From: Bacteroidales bacterium | GTDB taxonomy: Bacteria > Bacteroidota > Bacteroidia > Bacteroidales > UBA4417 | Assembly: GCA_016707785.1 (NCBI GenBank) | Contig: JADJGZ010000019.1 | Location: forward strand, 1 to 64,000 | Direction: 5' to 3' | DNA length: 64,000 nt | Shown here: one piece after another, positions 8,348-16,324 of the stretch | Layout of the letters: each line of letters begins with the position of its first letter | How positions within the stretch are numbered: the stretch's first letter is position 1 | Notes under the pieces: model-generated | The model's database searches: none | What the model was told of the DNA's origin: nothing | The model's input: only the letters and a program-made list of their open reading frames with translations | Position numbers and translations under genes: made by a program

Positions 8348-9337
8348 TCAGTTCTCTTTAATTGTAAAATAAAAACGGCTTCCTTTCCCTTCCTCTGATT
8401 CGAACCAGAGCTGTCCGGACATCAGTTCAACCAAACCTTTAGCAATAGAAAGCCCAAGTCCAGATCCACCTGTTTTACGGTTCAGGCTATTCTCCTCAGC
8501 CTGTCTGAAAGGATTAAAAACAACATCCTTCTTTGAAACAGGGATGCCACAGCCGGTATCATGTACCTCAAAAAGTAATTCTGTTTCAGATTTTCTTTTT
8601 ATAAATAATTCGATACTTCCTTTATCTGTAAACTTGATAGCATTCCCTATCAACTTATTCAGGATTTGCTTCAGGTGCCTGAAATCTGTTTTTAAAAAGG
8701 AATCTCCATCTTCAAGTTCTGAATGGAAATGCATTTTGATATCCTTCTTTTTATCCTGATTCTTTAACTGGGCCCCATGATATTCAATGATTGACCGAGA
8801 CAGTTGATTTACATTATCCCCGCTTATTTCAACCTTTACCTGACCTACCTGGATACTGGAAACAATAAGGATATCCTCAATGGTATCTACCAGGTCAGAG
8901 GTGCCTCTTTTAATAAAACCGGAGAAGGTTTCTTTCTGATCATCAGTAAGATCAGGATTTACGATGAGCTCTGAAAATCCAAGGATCGCATTTAGAGGAG
9001 TCCTTACTTCATGGGAGATATTATTAAGAAAAGCCGTTTTAAGTTTTTCTGACTCTTCTGCTTTGTTCCTGGCTTCAGTCAATTGCTTCTGGATGGCATT
9101 TCGTTTTCTCAACTCCTGTTGTATCAGTAAGAAAAGAAGCCATCCGGTAAAAAGAACATAAAACCATCCTTTATAAGTGGAAACAAGGTTCAGGGTATGT
9201 GTATCTTCAAAGAGTATAAACATGAATTTGTCGGAAAAAACAATCCATAACACACCTAGGATGATATAAATAACCGTTATCCTTAGTGCGAAGTTTTTGG
9301 TTATTGTAATTCCGGGGACAGGTTTTATAGTTGGCAT
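8348..9337 (-). CDS. membrane sensor histidine kinase
   Basis: 329 residues. Two transmembrane helices (about 18-36 and 55-72) enclose only a short external loop, so it may sense within the membrane. A coiled linker follows, then HisKA with FLNNISHEVRTPLN (phospho-acceptor H109). The ATPase domain has an N-box (LIGNAIKFTDKGS), G1 (VHDTGCGIP) and G2 (GGSGLGLSIAKGL). There is no receiver domain and no response regulator alongside, so its partner is unknown. The gene is convergent with polA. A near-consensus -7 box (TACTTTTA) lies about 45 bp upstream. Confidence 0.9.
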   Translation of the reverse strand: MPTIKPVPGITITKNFALRITVIYIILGVLWIVFSDKFMFILFEDTHTLNLVSTYKGWFYVLFTGWLLFLLIQQELRKRNAIQKQLTEARNKAEESEKLKTAFLNNISHEVRTPLNAILGFSELIVNPDLTDDQKETFSGFIKRGTSDLVDTIEDILIVSSIQVGQVKVEISGDNVNQLSRSIIEYHGAQLKNQDKKKDIKMHFHSELEDGDSFLKTDFRHLKQILNKLIGNAIKFTDKGSIELFIKRKSETELLFEVHDTGCGIPVSKKDVVFNPFRQAEENSLNRKTGGSGLGLSIAKGLVELMSGQLWFESEEGKGSRFYFTIKEN

Positions 9338-9635
9338 CCTTAGTAAATAATTGAGTTTGCAGATAAAAGTATCTAATGATCTCTGGTAAAGGGTTATTAA
9401 TTAAAATCGAACTTAAATAGTATTGAATTTTGCAATGATTACATCATTCCTACAGAATCGCCTGATAAAATGCCCTAAGTGGTCAGACAGATTACTTTGG
9501 AAAAGTCTTTGACCAGCGCAATTTGTTCGCAGATTCAGTCATACCGGGAATCCAGGTGGAAAAGATTCGCACAATAATACAACATCGGTATATATAAAGA
9601 TAATGATAAATCAGTATATGTGAATTCTATTCCTT

Positions 9636-9670
9636 AAAAAAAATGGCTTTACATCTGTTTGTAAAGCCAT
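9636..9670 (-). terminator. intrinsic terminator (minus strand)
   Basis: A 10-bp perfect stem (ATGGCTTTAC / GTAAAGCCAT) with an 8-nt loop is followed on the minus strand by a run of T (A-run at 9636-9643). No intact minus-strand gene ends here. It lies 22 bp beyond the stop of the decayed fragment at 9692-9772, which it presumably once served. Confidence 0.75.
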
Positions 9671-9691
9671 CTACATTAATCAACCTTGATC

Positions 9692-9772
9692 TTAATTTCC
9701 TGCTATCTTATTCAAAAGCAAGACTTTTCCTTCACTCTCACCATCAGTAATAATCAGACAATAATAAATTCA
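9692..9772 (-). pseudogene. remnant of a secreted protein C-terminus
   Basis: On the minus strand 25 in-frame codons read IYYCLIITDGESEGKVLLLN plus a few residues before a stop at 9692-9694. This resembles the end of a T9SS type-A sorting domain (G-x-Y-x-x-x-(I/V)-x-T/S-(D/N)-G...KK-hydrophobic). Upstream the frame is closed, although about 25 further codons in another frame (TSDNSAENIVIYYSYEF) could be related. With the terminator just downstream it looks like the tail of a lost gene. The rest of 9338-9945 shows no gene. Confidence 0.35.
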
Positions 9773-9912
9773 TATGAGTAATATATGACTATATTTTCGG
9801 CTGAGTTATCTGAAGTATAGTTCATATATAAGACAATCCTAAACGGTTTTACCCTGACAAGCAAAATAAAAAATCTTTACATACAACCTTTTCTTTGAAT
9901 AAACCCCCATCT

Positions 9913-9935
9913 TTAATTGATCTATGATCAATTAA
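9913..9935. promoter_or_regulatory. perfect palindrome just upstream of the 9946 gene
   Basis: TTAATTGATC - TAT - GATCAATTAA is a perfect 10-bp inverted repeat ending 10 bp before the ATG at 9946. It could be an operator for a dimeric regulator or an mRNA hairpin that covers the ribosome entry region. There is no T-tract, so it is not a typical terminator. Confidence 0.5.
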
Positions 9936-9945
9936 CCCCCGGGAA

Positions 9946-10662
9946 ATGAAACCTCTTTTATTTTGTATCATCACTTCATTCTTATTTCTTTCACCATGCT
10001 TACTTGTTGCGCAAGCTGAGGGTAATGATGTTGTATATCTGAAGAATGGAAGCATATTGTATGGAGAAGTAACTGATATGCCTGAAACTAACTCCATTAA
10101 GGTTAAGATAATTGGTAATAATCAACTGGTCTTACCCAGGACTGAAATTCTGAAGATTGAAAAAACCGCGAAACCTTCAAAACTGCCTATACAATTAGCT
10201 ACTGAAATCAGTTTTCTTGGTGGCAGTACTAATTCTGCAGGATTTACGATCGCTTCTGCCTATAAGTTTTGTTCATGGGGTTCCGCAGGTGTCGGCACCG
10301 GAGTAGAGTTTTTTGAATACCAGGTTCTCCCTGTTTATGGAGATTTCAGGTATAAAATATTTAAGGGAAATTTCTCTCCTTACCTTTTTAGTCGTTTTGG
10401 CTACAGTTTCCCGCTTTCTGAAGCCCAGGTAAATGACTACAGTCATGTTGAATATAAAGGAGGCATTTTGGCTGCTGTAGGAGGAGGAATTCAAAAATCG
10501 ATTTCCGAACATATTTCACTCATTTTTGCTGTGGGATACCGTTACCAGAAACTTCGCACTGTTACCACTTATCAATATTGGTATTCTGGCAATAATTCGC
10601 AGATTGATGAGAGAATTGATGGTCTGAACAGGATCACTGTCTCCTTAGGCCTCCTCTTTTAA
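9946..10662 (+). CDS. exported outer-membrane beta-barrel protein
   Basis: 238 residues with a signal peptide (MKPLLFCIITSFLFLSPCLL..AQ). A short N-terminal module, VVYLKNGSILYGEVTD, resembles a small beta-sheet repeat found at the start of many Bacteroidota surface proteins. Residues about 80-238 alternate polar and hydrophobic positions with many aromatic residues and end in SLGLLF, typical of a small barrel (about eight strands) with a C-terminal Phe. The function is unknown. It starts 10 bp after a perfect palindrome and is followed after 27 bp by the LVIVD lipoprotein, so the two form an operon. Confidence 0.75.
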   Translation: MKPLLFCIITSFLFLSPCLLVAQAEGNDVVYLKNGSILYGEVTDMPETNSIKVKIIGNNQLVLPRTEILKIEKTAKPSKLPIQLATEISFLGGSTNSAGFTIASAYKFCSWGSAGVGTGVEFFEYQVLPVYGDFRYKIFKGNFSPYLFSRFGYSFPLSEAQVNDYSHVEYKGGILAAVGGGIQKSISEHISLIFAVGYRYQKLRTVTTYQYWYSGNNSQIDERIDGLNRITVSLGLLF

Positions 10663-10689
10663 TCCTTAACAATACTAACACCTTATATC

Positions 10690-11973
10690 ATGAAAACCAT
10701 CCGATTCCAGCTGTTTGCTTCTTTAGTCCTGATGATGCTTGCTGGCTTGCTTTCCTGCAAGGATACCATGGTAGAAAAAAGAACCTATACAGCATTCGTT
10801 CCAACATATATGTCCTATGAAGAGATGAGGGCTTCCGTAAAACTCAAATCTGCTTCAGAGGTTTCAGTACCCGGAAAAATTTATATTAAAGACCAGTATC
10901 TCTTTGTAAATGAGAAATATAAAGGCATACATATTTTTGACAATTCTAATCCATCAGCACCCCAGAATCTTGGATTTATTGATATTCCCGGGAATGTGGA
11001 TCTTGCTGTAAATGGCAGTTTCCTGTATGCCGATAGTTATGTCGACCTGGTGGTCATTAATATCAGGGATATCAACAATCCGACTGAAATAGCAAGGATT
11101 GAGAATATTTTCCCTTATACAATTCCGGAGGTTGATTTCAGCTATCCTATTTATGGGATTGATGAGGAAAAAGGAGTAATCACCGGTTGGGAGGTTAAAT
11201 CTGTAACCGAAGAACTACCAGAAGGAGGCAGTTATCGCTATTACTATTATGATAAAGGTCTAAATGTATTTTCAGAAAGCATCGGTGCAAGTTCTTCAGG
11301 AATGCAAACCATTGGAGTTGGAGGATCCCTGGCGAGATTCATAATTTATGGGGATCATTTCTATGGATTAAACCAGACAGATATGCAGGTTATTGATATT
11401 ACCCAGCCGACAGCACCGGTTGCAGGGAATAAGATCGAAATGCAAAGAATGGTGGAAACTGTATTTATTGAAGGTTCAAACCTCTATATCGGCACTCAGA
11501 CAGGTATGTTGGTTTATTCCCTTGATAACCCGGCCAATCCGGGCTTTGTGACCCAATTTAATCACTTCCAGAGCTGCGACCCGGTGGTGGTGCAGGATCA
11601 TTATGCTTATATTACGATGAGGGCCGGCAACAATTGCGGGAACTTCCAGAATGCAATGGACGTGGTTGACCTTCATGTGATGACAAGCCCTCAGCTGGTG
11701 AAAAGTTATGCCATGACTGAGCCCTATGGAGTAGGTATCGATAATAAGAAACTCTTTGTCTGCGATGGCTCTGCCGGATTGAAAGTATATGATGCCACTG
11801 ATCCGCTTCGGATTGATGAACACCTCCTTCATACCTTTGGCGATATCAAGGCAACTGATGTTATTCCCTGGAATGGTATCCTTATCCTGATGGCTGAAGA
11901 TGGTATCTACCAATATGATTACAGTGACATTTCAAACCTGCAATTATTGAGTAAAATTACCATAGGAGATTAG
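10690..11973 (+). CDS. LVIVD-repeat beta-propeller lipoprotein
   Basis: 427 residues. A signal peptide with lipobox (LAGLLSC) predicts a membrane-anchored lipoprotein. The body consists of LVIVD-type propeller repeats: YLFVNEKYKGIHIFDNSNP, YVDLVVINIRDINNPTEIA, QTDMQVIDITQPTAPVAG, MLVYSLDNPANPGFV and LKVYDATDP. Such repeats occur in extracellular or surface proteins of unknown, probably binding, function. It is the second gene of the pair with the barrel protein, and an intrinsic terminator follows 26 bp after the stop. Confidence 0.85.
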   Translation: MKTIRFQLFASLVLMMLAGLLSCKDTMVEKRTYTAFVPTYMSYEEMRASVKLKSASEVSVPGKIYIKDQYLFVNEKYKGIHIFDNSNPSAPQNLGFIDIPGNVDLAVNGSFLYADSYVDLVVINIRDINNPTEIARIENIFPYTIPEVDFSYPIYGIDEEKGVITGWEVKSVTEELPEGGSYRYYYYDKGLNVFSESIGASSSGMQTIGVGGSLARFIIYGDHFYGLNQTDMQVIDITQPTAPVAGNKIEMQRMVETVFIEGSNLYIGTQTGMLVYSLDNPANPGFVTQFNHFQSCDPVVVQDHYAYITMRAGNNCGNFQNAMDVVDLHVMTSPQLVKSYAMTEPYGVGIDNKKLFVCDGSAGLKVYDATDPLRIDEHLLHTFGDIKATDVIPWNGILILMAEDGIYQYDYSDISNLQLLSKITIGD

Positions 11974-11999
11974 AGAAACTGATTCTGGTTTATTAATAG

Positions 12000-12032
12000 A
12001 AAAGCCTGGGATGACAATTTCAGGCTTTTTTT
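12000..12032 (+). terminator. intrinsic terminator of the 9946-11973 operon
   Basis: An 8-bp stem AAAGCCTG / CAGGCTTT (12001-12008 and 12021-12028) is followed by a run of eight T. It ends the barrel-LVIVD operon. Confidence 0.85.
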
Positions 12033-12035
12033 AAC

Positions 12036-12061
12036 GCAAAGAATATAGTGATGGCAAGTAC
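12036..12061. repeat. 26-bp exact copy of the MFS gene 3' region
   Basis: The 26 bases from GCAAAGAATATAGTGATGG to AAGTAC are identical to 12483-12508 inside the 3' part of the MFS transporter gene, and weaker similarity continues for about 20 bp. It is probably a remnant of a short duplication. The rest of 12062-12327 shows no gene. Confidence 0.7.
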
Positions 12062-12219
12062 GGAGAATCTCCTAACTTCTGAACGATTAGTGCGGTTGCA
12101 ATTTCTTCCTAATTGGAAACAGATTGGTATAAATCCAAAAACCAACCTTCTTCTTTAGTAAACCTTAGTAGCAAAGGGTTATTTAAGGATTTAAACCTTA
12201 TTCCCTTATTAGTGTCTTA

Positions 12220-12258
12220 CTTCTCAATTCCAAATTCGTTGATCTTCAATCGTTAATC
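12220..12258 (-). repeat. dispersed copy of the 48.7-kb repeat word
   Basis: CTTCTCAATTCCAAATTCGTT is the reverse complement of the central word of the 51-bp tandem repeat at 48.67-48.89 kb. A similar CGTTAATC follows 12 bases later. It is a single degenerate copy in intergenic DNA. Confidence 0.6.
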
Positions 12259-12326
12259 AAAATGCTCTTGAATATGGATTGTCGACTAACAGACCATCAG
12301 AAATCAGGACAATAGGGATTTCCTTG

Positions 12327-12396
12327 TATTGCCTATTGTGCCTATTGTGCCTTTCTATTGTGAACTATTGTGTCTATTGTGTTTAAAACTATTGTA
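12327..12396. repeat. CTATTGTG minisatellite
   Basis: About seven imperfect copies of CTATTGTGC/T (8-10 bp period), for example CCTATTGTGCCTATTGTGCC and ACTATTGTGTCTATTGTG, lie just beyond the 3' end of the MFS gene. The short plus-strand open frame through this array (12329-12532) runs antisense to the MFS gene and is not considered a gene. Confidence 0.75.
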
Positions 12397-12427
12397 TGAA
12401 TCAGGCCTTTTGATCAAAGAGCGGGAA

Positions 12428-13747
12428 TCAGACAACAGCTTCCTTCTTTCGAAGCAGGAGCAGCAGGAAGAACAATCCAATGGCAAAGAATATAGTGATG
12501 GCAAGTACAGAATACCTCATACTTCCGGTTAATGCTTCTATGATACCAAAACTAAAAGTGCCGGCTACAGTGGCAAGTTTTTCCATTACATCATAGAAAC
12601 TAAAATAGGAAGTATGATCCGTTGTTTCAGGCAACATTTTGGAATATGTTGACCTTGCGAGTGCCTGTGAGCCTCCCATAACAATACCGATGAAGAAGGC
12701 TGCTACCAGGAATCCGATGGTTCCGGTGATGGTATAAGCAAATATACAGATGAACATCCATGCGATAACTGAAATAATCAAAGCTTTCAGATTGCCAATT
12801 TTCTCCGACAACCTTGCAAAAGACCAGGCTCCGAACATTCCGATGAGCTGGATTACCAGTATGGTTGCAATCAGTATATCGTCCTTCAAACCCAACTCTT
12901 TCTCTCCGTAAGTAGCAGCCATGAACATGGTAGTGAGGGTCCCCATCATCATGAAGAAAAAGCCAATCAGGTAAACACTCAGTTTATAGGATTTCCTTAC
13001 CTGGTTGAACACCACACGAAGTTCCCGGTAGCCATTGGTAAATACGCTGGCCCTTTGGATCCGTTTCCGGAAGGTATATTTGGGAAGTTTTCTGAAGGTC
13101 AGGCTGGAGAATCCAATCCACCAGACAAAAACAGTGAGAAAGGATATCCTGGCCGGGTAACTGGAATCCTTATCAAATCCAAAAAATTCAGGCATCAAGA
13201 TCATGACCAGGTTAATGATAAGCAACACCACTCCACCAAGATATCCCATTGAATACCCCCTGGCACTGATGCGATCCTGGTCTTTGGGTTCAGCAATTAC
13301 CGGTAAAAAGGAATTATAGAAAACAATGCTTCCTCCATACCCAATGGTTCCCATGGCAAAGGCAATGATTCCCAGTTCAACATGTTCCCTGTCGAAAAAG
13401 AAAAGCATACCACAAGCAGCTGCTCCAATAAGGGTAAAAGCCCTCATAAATCCTTTTCTTCGGCCTGTAAAATCGGCCATGGAAGAGAAGAGTGGTGAAC
13501 CTATGGCTACAATCAGATAGGCTGCGGCTATTGACCAGGAATAGAGCACCGTATTGACAACTTCAGCTCCAAAGAAGGAGACAGTGAAATCGTTGCCATT
13601 GCGGGTCACAGAATTATAATAAATCGGGAAAATAGCAGAAGCTATTGTTAACTGATAGACGGAGTTGGCCCAATCATACATGACCCAGGCCCGGACAATT
13701 TTCGGATCACCCTTTTGGATGGCCTGAACTTCTTTTCTACTTATCAA
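12428..13747 (-). CDS. MFS transporter, UMF1 / Atg22-like
   Basis: 439 residues with about twelve hydrophobic helices. The N-terminal signature WVMYDWANSVYQLTI is typical of the UMF1 group of the major facilitator superfamily, related to the yeast vacuolar amino-acid effluxer Atg22. Other landmarks are the loop SSMADFTGRRKGFMR between helices 2 and 3, FYNSFLPVIA and MGGSQALARS. The likely role is export or exchange of small metabolites at the inner membrane. The substrate cannot be told from sequence. It is a single gene, with minisatellite DNA at its 3' end and the deiminase gene upstream in the same orientation (65-bp gap). Confidence 0.9.
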   Translation of the reverse strand: MISRKEVQAIQKGDPKIVRAWVMYDWANSVYQLTIASAIFPIYYNSVTRNGNDFTVSFFGAEVVNTVLYSWSIAAAYLIVAIGSPLFSSMADFTGRRKGFMRAFTLIGAAACGMLFFFDREHVELGIIAFAMGTIGYGGSIVFYNSFLPVIAEPKDQDRISARGYSMGYLGGVVLLIINLVMILMPEFFGFDKDSSYPARISFLTVFVWWIGFSSLTFRKLPKYTFRKRIQRASVFTNGYRELRVVFNQVRKSYKLSVYLIGFFFMMMGTLTTMFMAATYGEKELGLKDDILIATILVIQLIGMFGAWSFARLSEKIGNLKALIISVIAWMFICIFAYTITGTIGFLVAAFFIGIVMGGSQALARSTYSKMLPETTDHTSYFSFYDVMEKLATVAGTFSFGIIEALTGSMRYSVLAITIFFAIGLFFLLLLLRKKEAVV

Positions 13748-13812
13748 AACAGAAGGTATTAAATTATCATGTGTCTAAGATAACAAATACCTAATATTAC
13801 GGAGGGAAATGA

Positions 13813-15852
13813 CTAACGGTTCACGGAAATTTTTCCTGAAATGGATTGCTGACCTACTGTTAACCGATAGAAATAGAGCCCCCTGATGACCGGTTTACCT
13901 TCGTTATCATCCAGCATCCAGTTAATAGTTTGCATTCCTGATGAAGTAATCGTTTTTGTGATCTTCTTTGTTAGCTTTCCATCAATGGTCATTATTTCCA
14001 GTTGAGCTGGTGCTGGGTTTTCTACTAAAAAGGTGAAATTAGCCGATTGTGATGCAGGATTTGGGTATACATTTAAAGAACTGAGTTCCTTTTTATTTTG
14101 AATTCCGGATAAGAGATAAGGATCAGCACAAATCATCACCCGATAAGAATCAAAATCGGTCTGCATTAGCAATGAATCACATATCCATTCTGTCTTCCCA
14201 ACAGGGATAGCAATTTTTACCAGTAGTTCAAGAGTTTCACCTGAAGGTTGTATGTAGGGAAGTTCAAGGGCCCATGGATCGATATACCATTGGAGCGGCC
14301 CTGTTCCGGTTTTATTAATCTGATTAATGGAAATGGACTGGGTGGAATAGTTGTTCACATATACTGTTATTCCATTAACAATATCCTCAACAGTTTCAAA
14401 ATACAGGGTATCAGGAGCTATCAGCAGTGCCGGCGGATTAGAAACAGCAATCTCAAAAACATGAGGATCCGGAGCACCGATGAAAGGATGATTTGCACTT
14501 CTTCCTGAGGCATCTTCTGCATGAATATAGTAGGCAACCGTACTACCTTCTATTTGTCCGGGAATCAAGGCAGAGTAATGATTAGCACTCGTATTCACCA
14601 TGGGAAGCGTATCATAGGGAGAATTATCAACCTTATAGATCAGCCATACTGAATCGCTATACACTGCTTGCTGGGAGTAGGCGGTTATATCTGCATTGAT
14701 TGTAAAGCCCTGCTGAGCCGGAAGGCTACCATGAAGTGGAAGGTGGTCGATGTAGAGCATGCCCCGGTCGGACATTTCATGCGTGCGGCAATGAAGTGCA
14801 TCTGTCGATTCCCAGGAGGCAGAAGGTAATGCCAGGTAGCCTGTGATCTGGTAACCCGGCATGGCCTGCTGATAAGCAAGCAAAGCACCTGCATCATTTG
14901 AAGTGCCCAGGAAAGGGACAAACACCTTATTATTCATGATGTAAGAGTTTGTATAGGGTTCATCATTAGGGGTATTTACCCTGAAAACCCGATATGGAGT
15001 ACCATAGGAAGAGAGTTGTGAAGCATAGAAAGCTGCGGTAGCTTCGATCTCATCATACTGTGGGTGACTGATCGGAACTTTACGGATCAGGACCTTATCA
15101 GGCCCGAGAAACTTACCCCAACAGTCGATGTGATCAATATAAGTACCGTTGGGATCTTCCTGTACCATATAATTATCAATTCCCAGGTAATTCAGCATTT
15201 TTTCAGCAATCTGCTCATGGGTTTGAGAGGGGTTTTCTTCCCAAACAAGGGTAGTAGATGAAGAATGATGAGATCCATCTGTCATATAATTTCCCCCGGT
15301 ATGGATCACGTTCATTCCGAACCATTCAATTCCCAGCAATTGTGCTACTTTTTTAGGGATTTCATCGTCATTAGGCCTTGGACGATTATATGGGAAATCA
15401 ACGATACCAGTCTGCAGGTCTCCATAAGTCACGAACCATGGGCCGTAGTCCCTTGTCCAGTAGCTATCCGTATTTGCAATAAGGTAAGAACAGTTTGCGG
15501 TATTAACACCATTTGACTGATATTGAGAATTAACGGTTGTCTGTTGTGCAGAACTTGCAACAATAGTGATCACCTTATTGTCTTTAGCCATCTCTTTGAT
15601 AAGGCTCATGGGTATTCCAAAAGGATAACGGATCAGCACACTTTCAGTAGGACCAAATTCTTCTACATTTCTAATTAAACCTGTTGGTGGATCAGTTTCA
15701 ACAAATGCCCTTCCGATCTGATCGCGCCTGGAAGCTTCCTCCGGGGTCATCCAATGTTTTAAGCCATTGTTGGGATCAGCTTCCTGAGCGAAAGCACTGT
15801 TAGTCAATATTGTTAAGAGTAAGTAAGCAAAAACCCGGAAGATTGGTTTCAT
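13813..15852 (-). CDS. secreted peptidylarginine deiminase (PPAD-like), T9SS cargo
   Basis: 679 residues. The signal peptide ends at about NSAFAQ. The catalytic pentein domain (about 60-375) matches P. gingivalis PPAD closely as I recall it. Equivalent residues are D135 (YWTRDYGPW; PPAD D130), R157 and R159 (YNRPRPNDDE; PPAD R152/R154, which bind the substrate C-terminal carboxylate), H241 and D243 (DHIDCWGKF; H236/D238), N302 (YTNSYI; N297) and nucleophile C355 (DALHCRTHE; C351). An Ig-like domain follows (about 385-470, VAYYIHAEDASGR), then an extra beta domain and a T9SS sorting domain (LNVYPNP ... KISVNR). It should convert peptide Arg, especially C-terminal Arg, to citrulline outside the cell. 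The other family option, agmatine deiminase, is cytoplasmic and lacks these appendages. It lies 472 bp downstream of a gingipain-family gene on the same strand. Confidence 0.92.
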   Translation of the reverse strand: MKPIFRVFAYLLLTILTNSAFAQEADPNNGLKHWMTPEEASRRDQIGRAFVETDPPTGLIRNVEEFGPTESVLIRYPFGIPMSLIKEMAKDNKVITIVASSAQQTTVNSQYQSNGVNTANCSYLIANTDSYWTRDYGPWFVTYGDLQTGIVDFPYNRPRPNDDEIPKKVAQLLGIEWFGMNVIHTGGNYMTDGSHHSSSTTLVWEENPSQTHEQIAEKMLNYLGIDNYMVQEDPNGTYIDHIDCWGKFLGPDKVLIRKVPISHPQYDEIEATAAFYASQLSSYGTPYRVFRVNTPNDEPYTNSYIMNNKVFVPFLGTSNDAGALLAYQQAMPGYQITGYLALPSASWESTDALHCRTHEMSDRGMLYIDHLPLHGSLPAQQGFTINADITAYSQQAVYSDSVWLIYKVDNSPYDTLPMVNTSANHYSALIPGQIEGSTVAYYIHAEDASGRSANHPFIGAPDPHVFEIAVSNPPALLIAPDTLYFETVEDIVNGITVYVNNYSTQSISINQINKTGTGPLQWYIDPWALELPYIQPSGETLELLVKIAIPVGKTEWICDSLLMQTDFDSYRVMICADPYLLSGIQNKKELSSLNVYPNPASQSANFTFLVENPAPAQLEIMTIDGKLTKKITKTITSSGMQTINWMLDDNEGKPVIRGLYFYRLTVGQQSISGKISVNR

Positions 15853-15889
15853 AATGAGTCGGATTAAACAGTGGTTGGAATTCTAAGCC

Positions 15890-15897
15890 CAAAAGTA
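15890..15897 (-). promoter_or_regulatory. putative -7 box of the deiminase gene
   Basis: TACTTTTG on the minus strand fits TAnnTTTG and lies 37 bp before the deiminase ATG, giving a leader of about 30 nt. No good -33 TTTG is seen at the expected spacing, so the call is moderate. Confidence 0.4.
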
Positions 15898-16102
15898 TCG
15901 AATAAAACTAAGCGATTTGGGAGTGTTTTTATGATTATTGTTAGAATAATAACAATAAAGGAATTTTATTTTAAAATTATTAACTTGTTGGTTATCAAAC
16001 TACTAAATTTATTTACACAAACTTCATGAAACATTACCAAAGAAAAAAAGCACATTTTAAAAAATATTTTTATCTTTTTCACGATTCGGCATATTTGTTA
16101 TG

Positions 16103-16110
16103 TATCTTCG
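16103..16110 (+). promoter_or_regulatory. putative -7 box of the small RNA
   Basis: TATCTTCG fits the TAnnTTTG/TAnnTTCG class of Bacteroidota -7 boxes and lies about 7 bp before the predicted 5' end of the structured transcript. The -33 region has only a T-rich stretch. Confidence 0.4.
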
Positions 16111-16116
16111 CATGGG

Positions 16117-16243
16117 TTTTTGGTACAGACCGAGAAGATAACCTACTTCCGGTCAGTGTTCCCTGAATGAAAAATTCTACAAACTTCTTCAGGGCATTTG
16201 GTTAAAACTGAACACCCTGCTTATCCGGCAGGGTGTTTTTTTG
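16117..16243 (+). ncRNA. candidate structured small RNA (about 125 nt)
   Basis: The 472-bp gap between two minus-strand genes holds a plus-strand unit with promoter-like box, three consecutive hairpins and a terminator. Hairpin 1 pairs GACCG (16128-16132) with CGGTC (16150-16154). Hairpin 2 pairs CCCTGAA with TTCAGGG (about 16161-16194). Hairpin 3 is the terminator. No open frame of note is inside. It may belong to a described Bacteroidota sRNA motif (Bacteroidales-1 or Flavo-1 are candidates I cannot check). A trans-acting regulator or a 6S-like function is speculation. The rest of 15898-16102 and 16244-16324 shows no gene. Confidence 0.6.
16212..16242 (+). terminator. intrinsic terminator of the small RNA
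   Basis: A perfect 9-bp stem ACACCCTGC / GCAGGGTGT with loop TTATCCG is followed by a run of T. The strong GC stem contrasts with the AT-rich surroundings. Confidence 0.85.
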
Positions 16244-16324
16244 TTTATACATTCCTGAATTTTTATTTTACCCGACTAATAAAATTTTGATAATTTTTGT
16301 TAAGCCTTATGCTTGTAAAAGAGG

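Noticed and set aside
12329..12532. Small plus-strand gene
   Set aside because: It is made of CTATTGTG repeats plus antisense of the MFS gene end.
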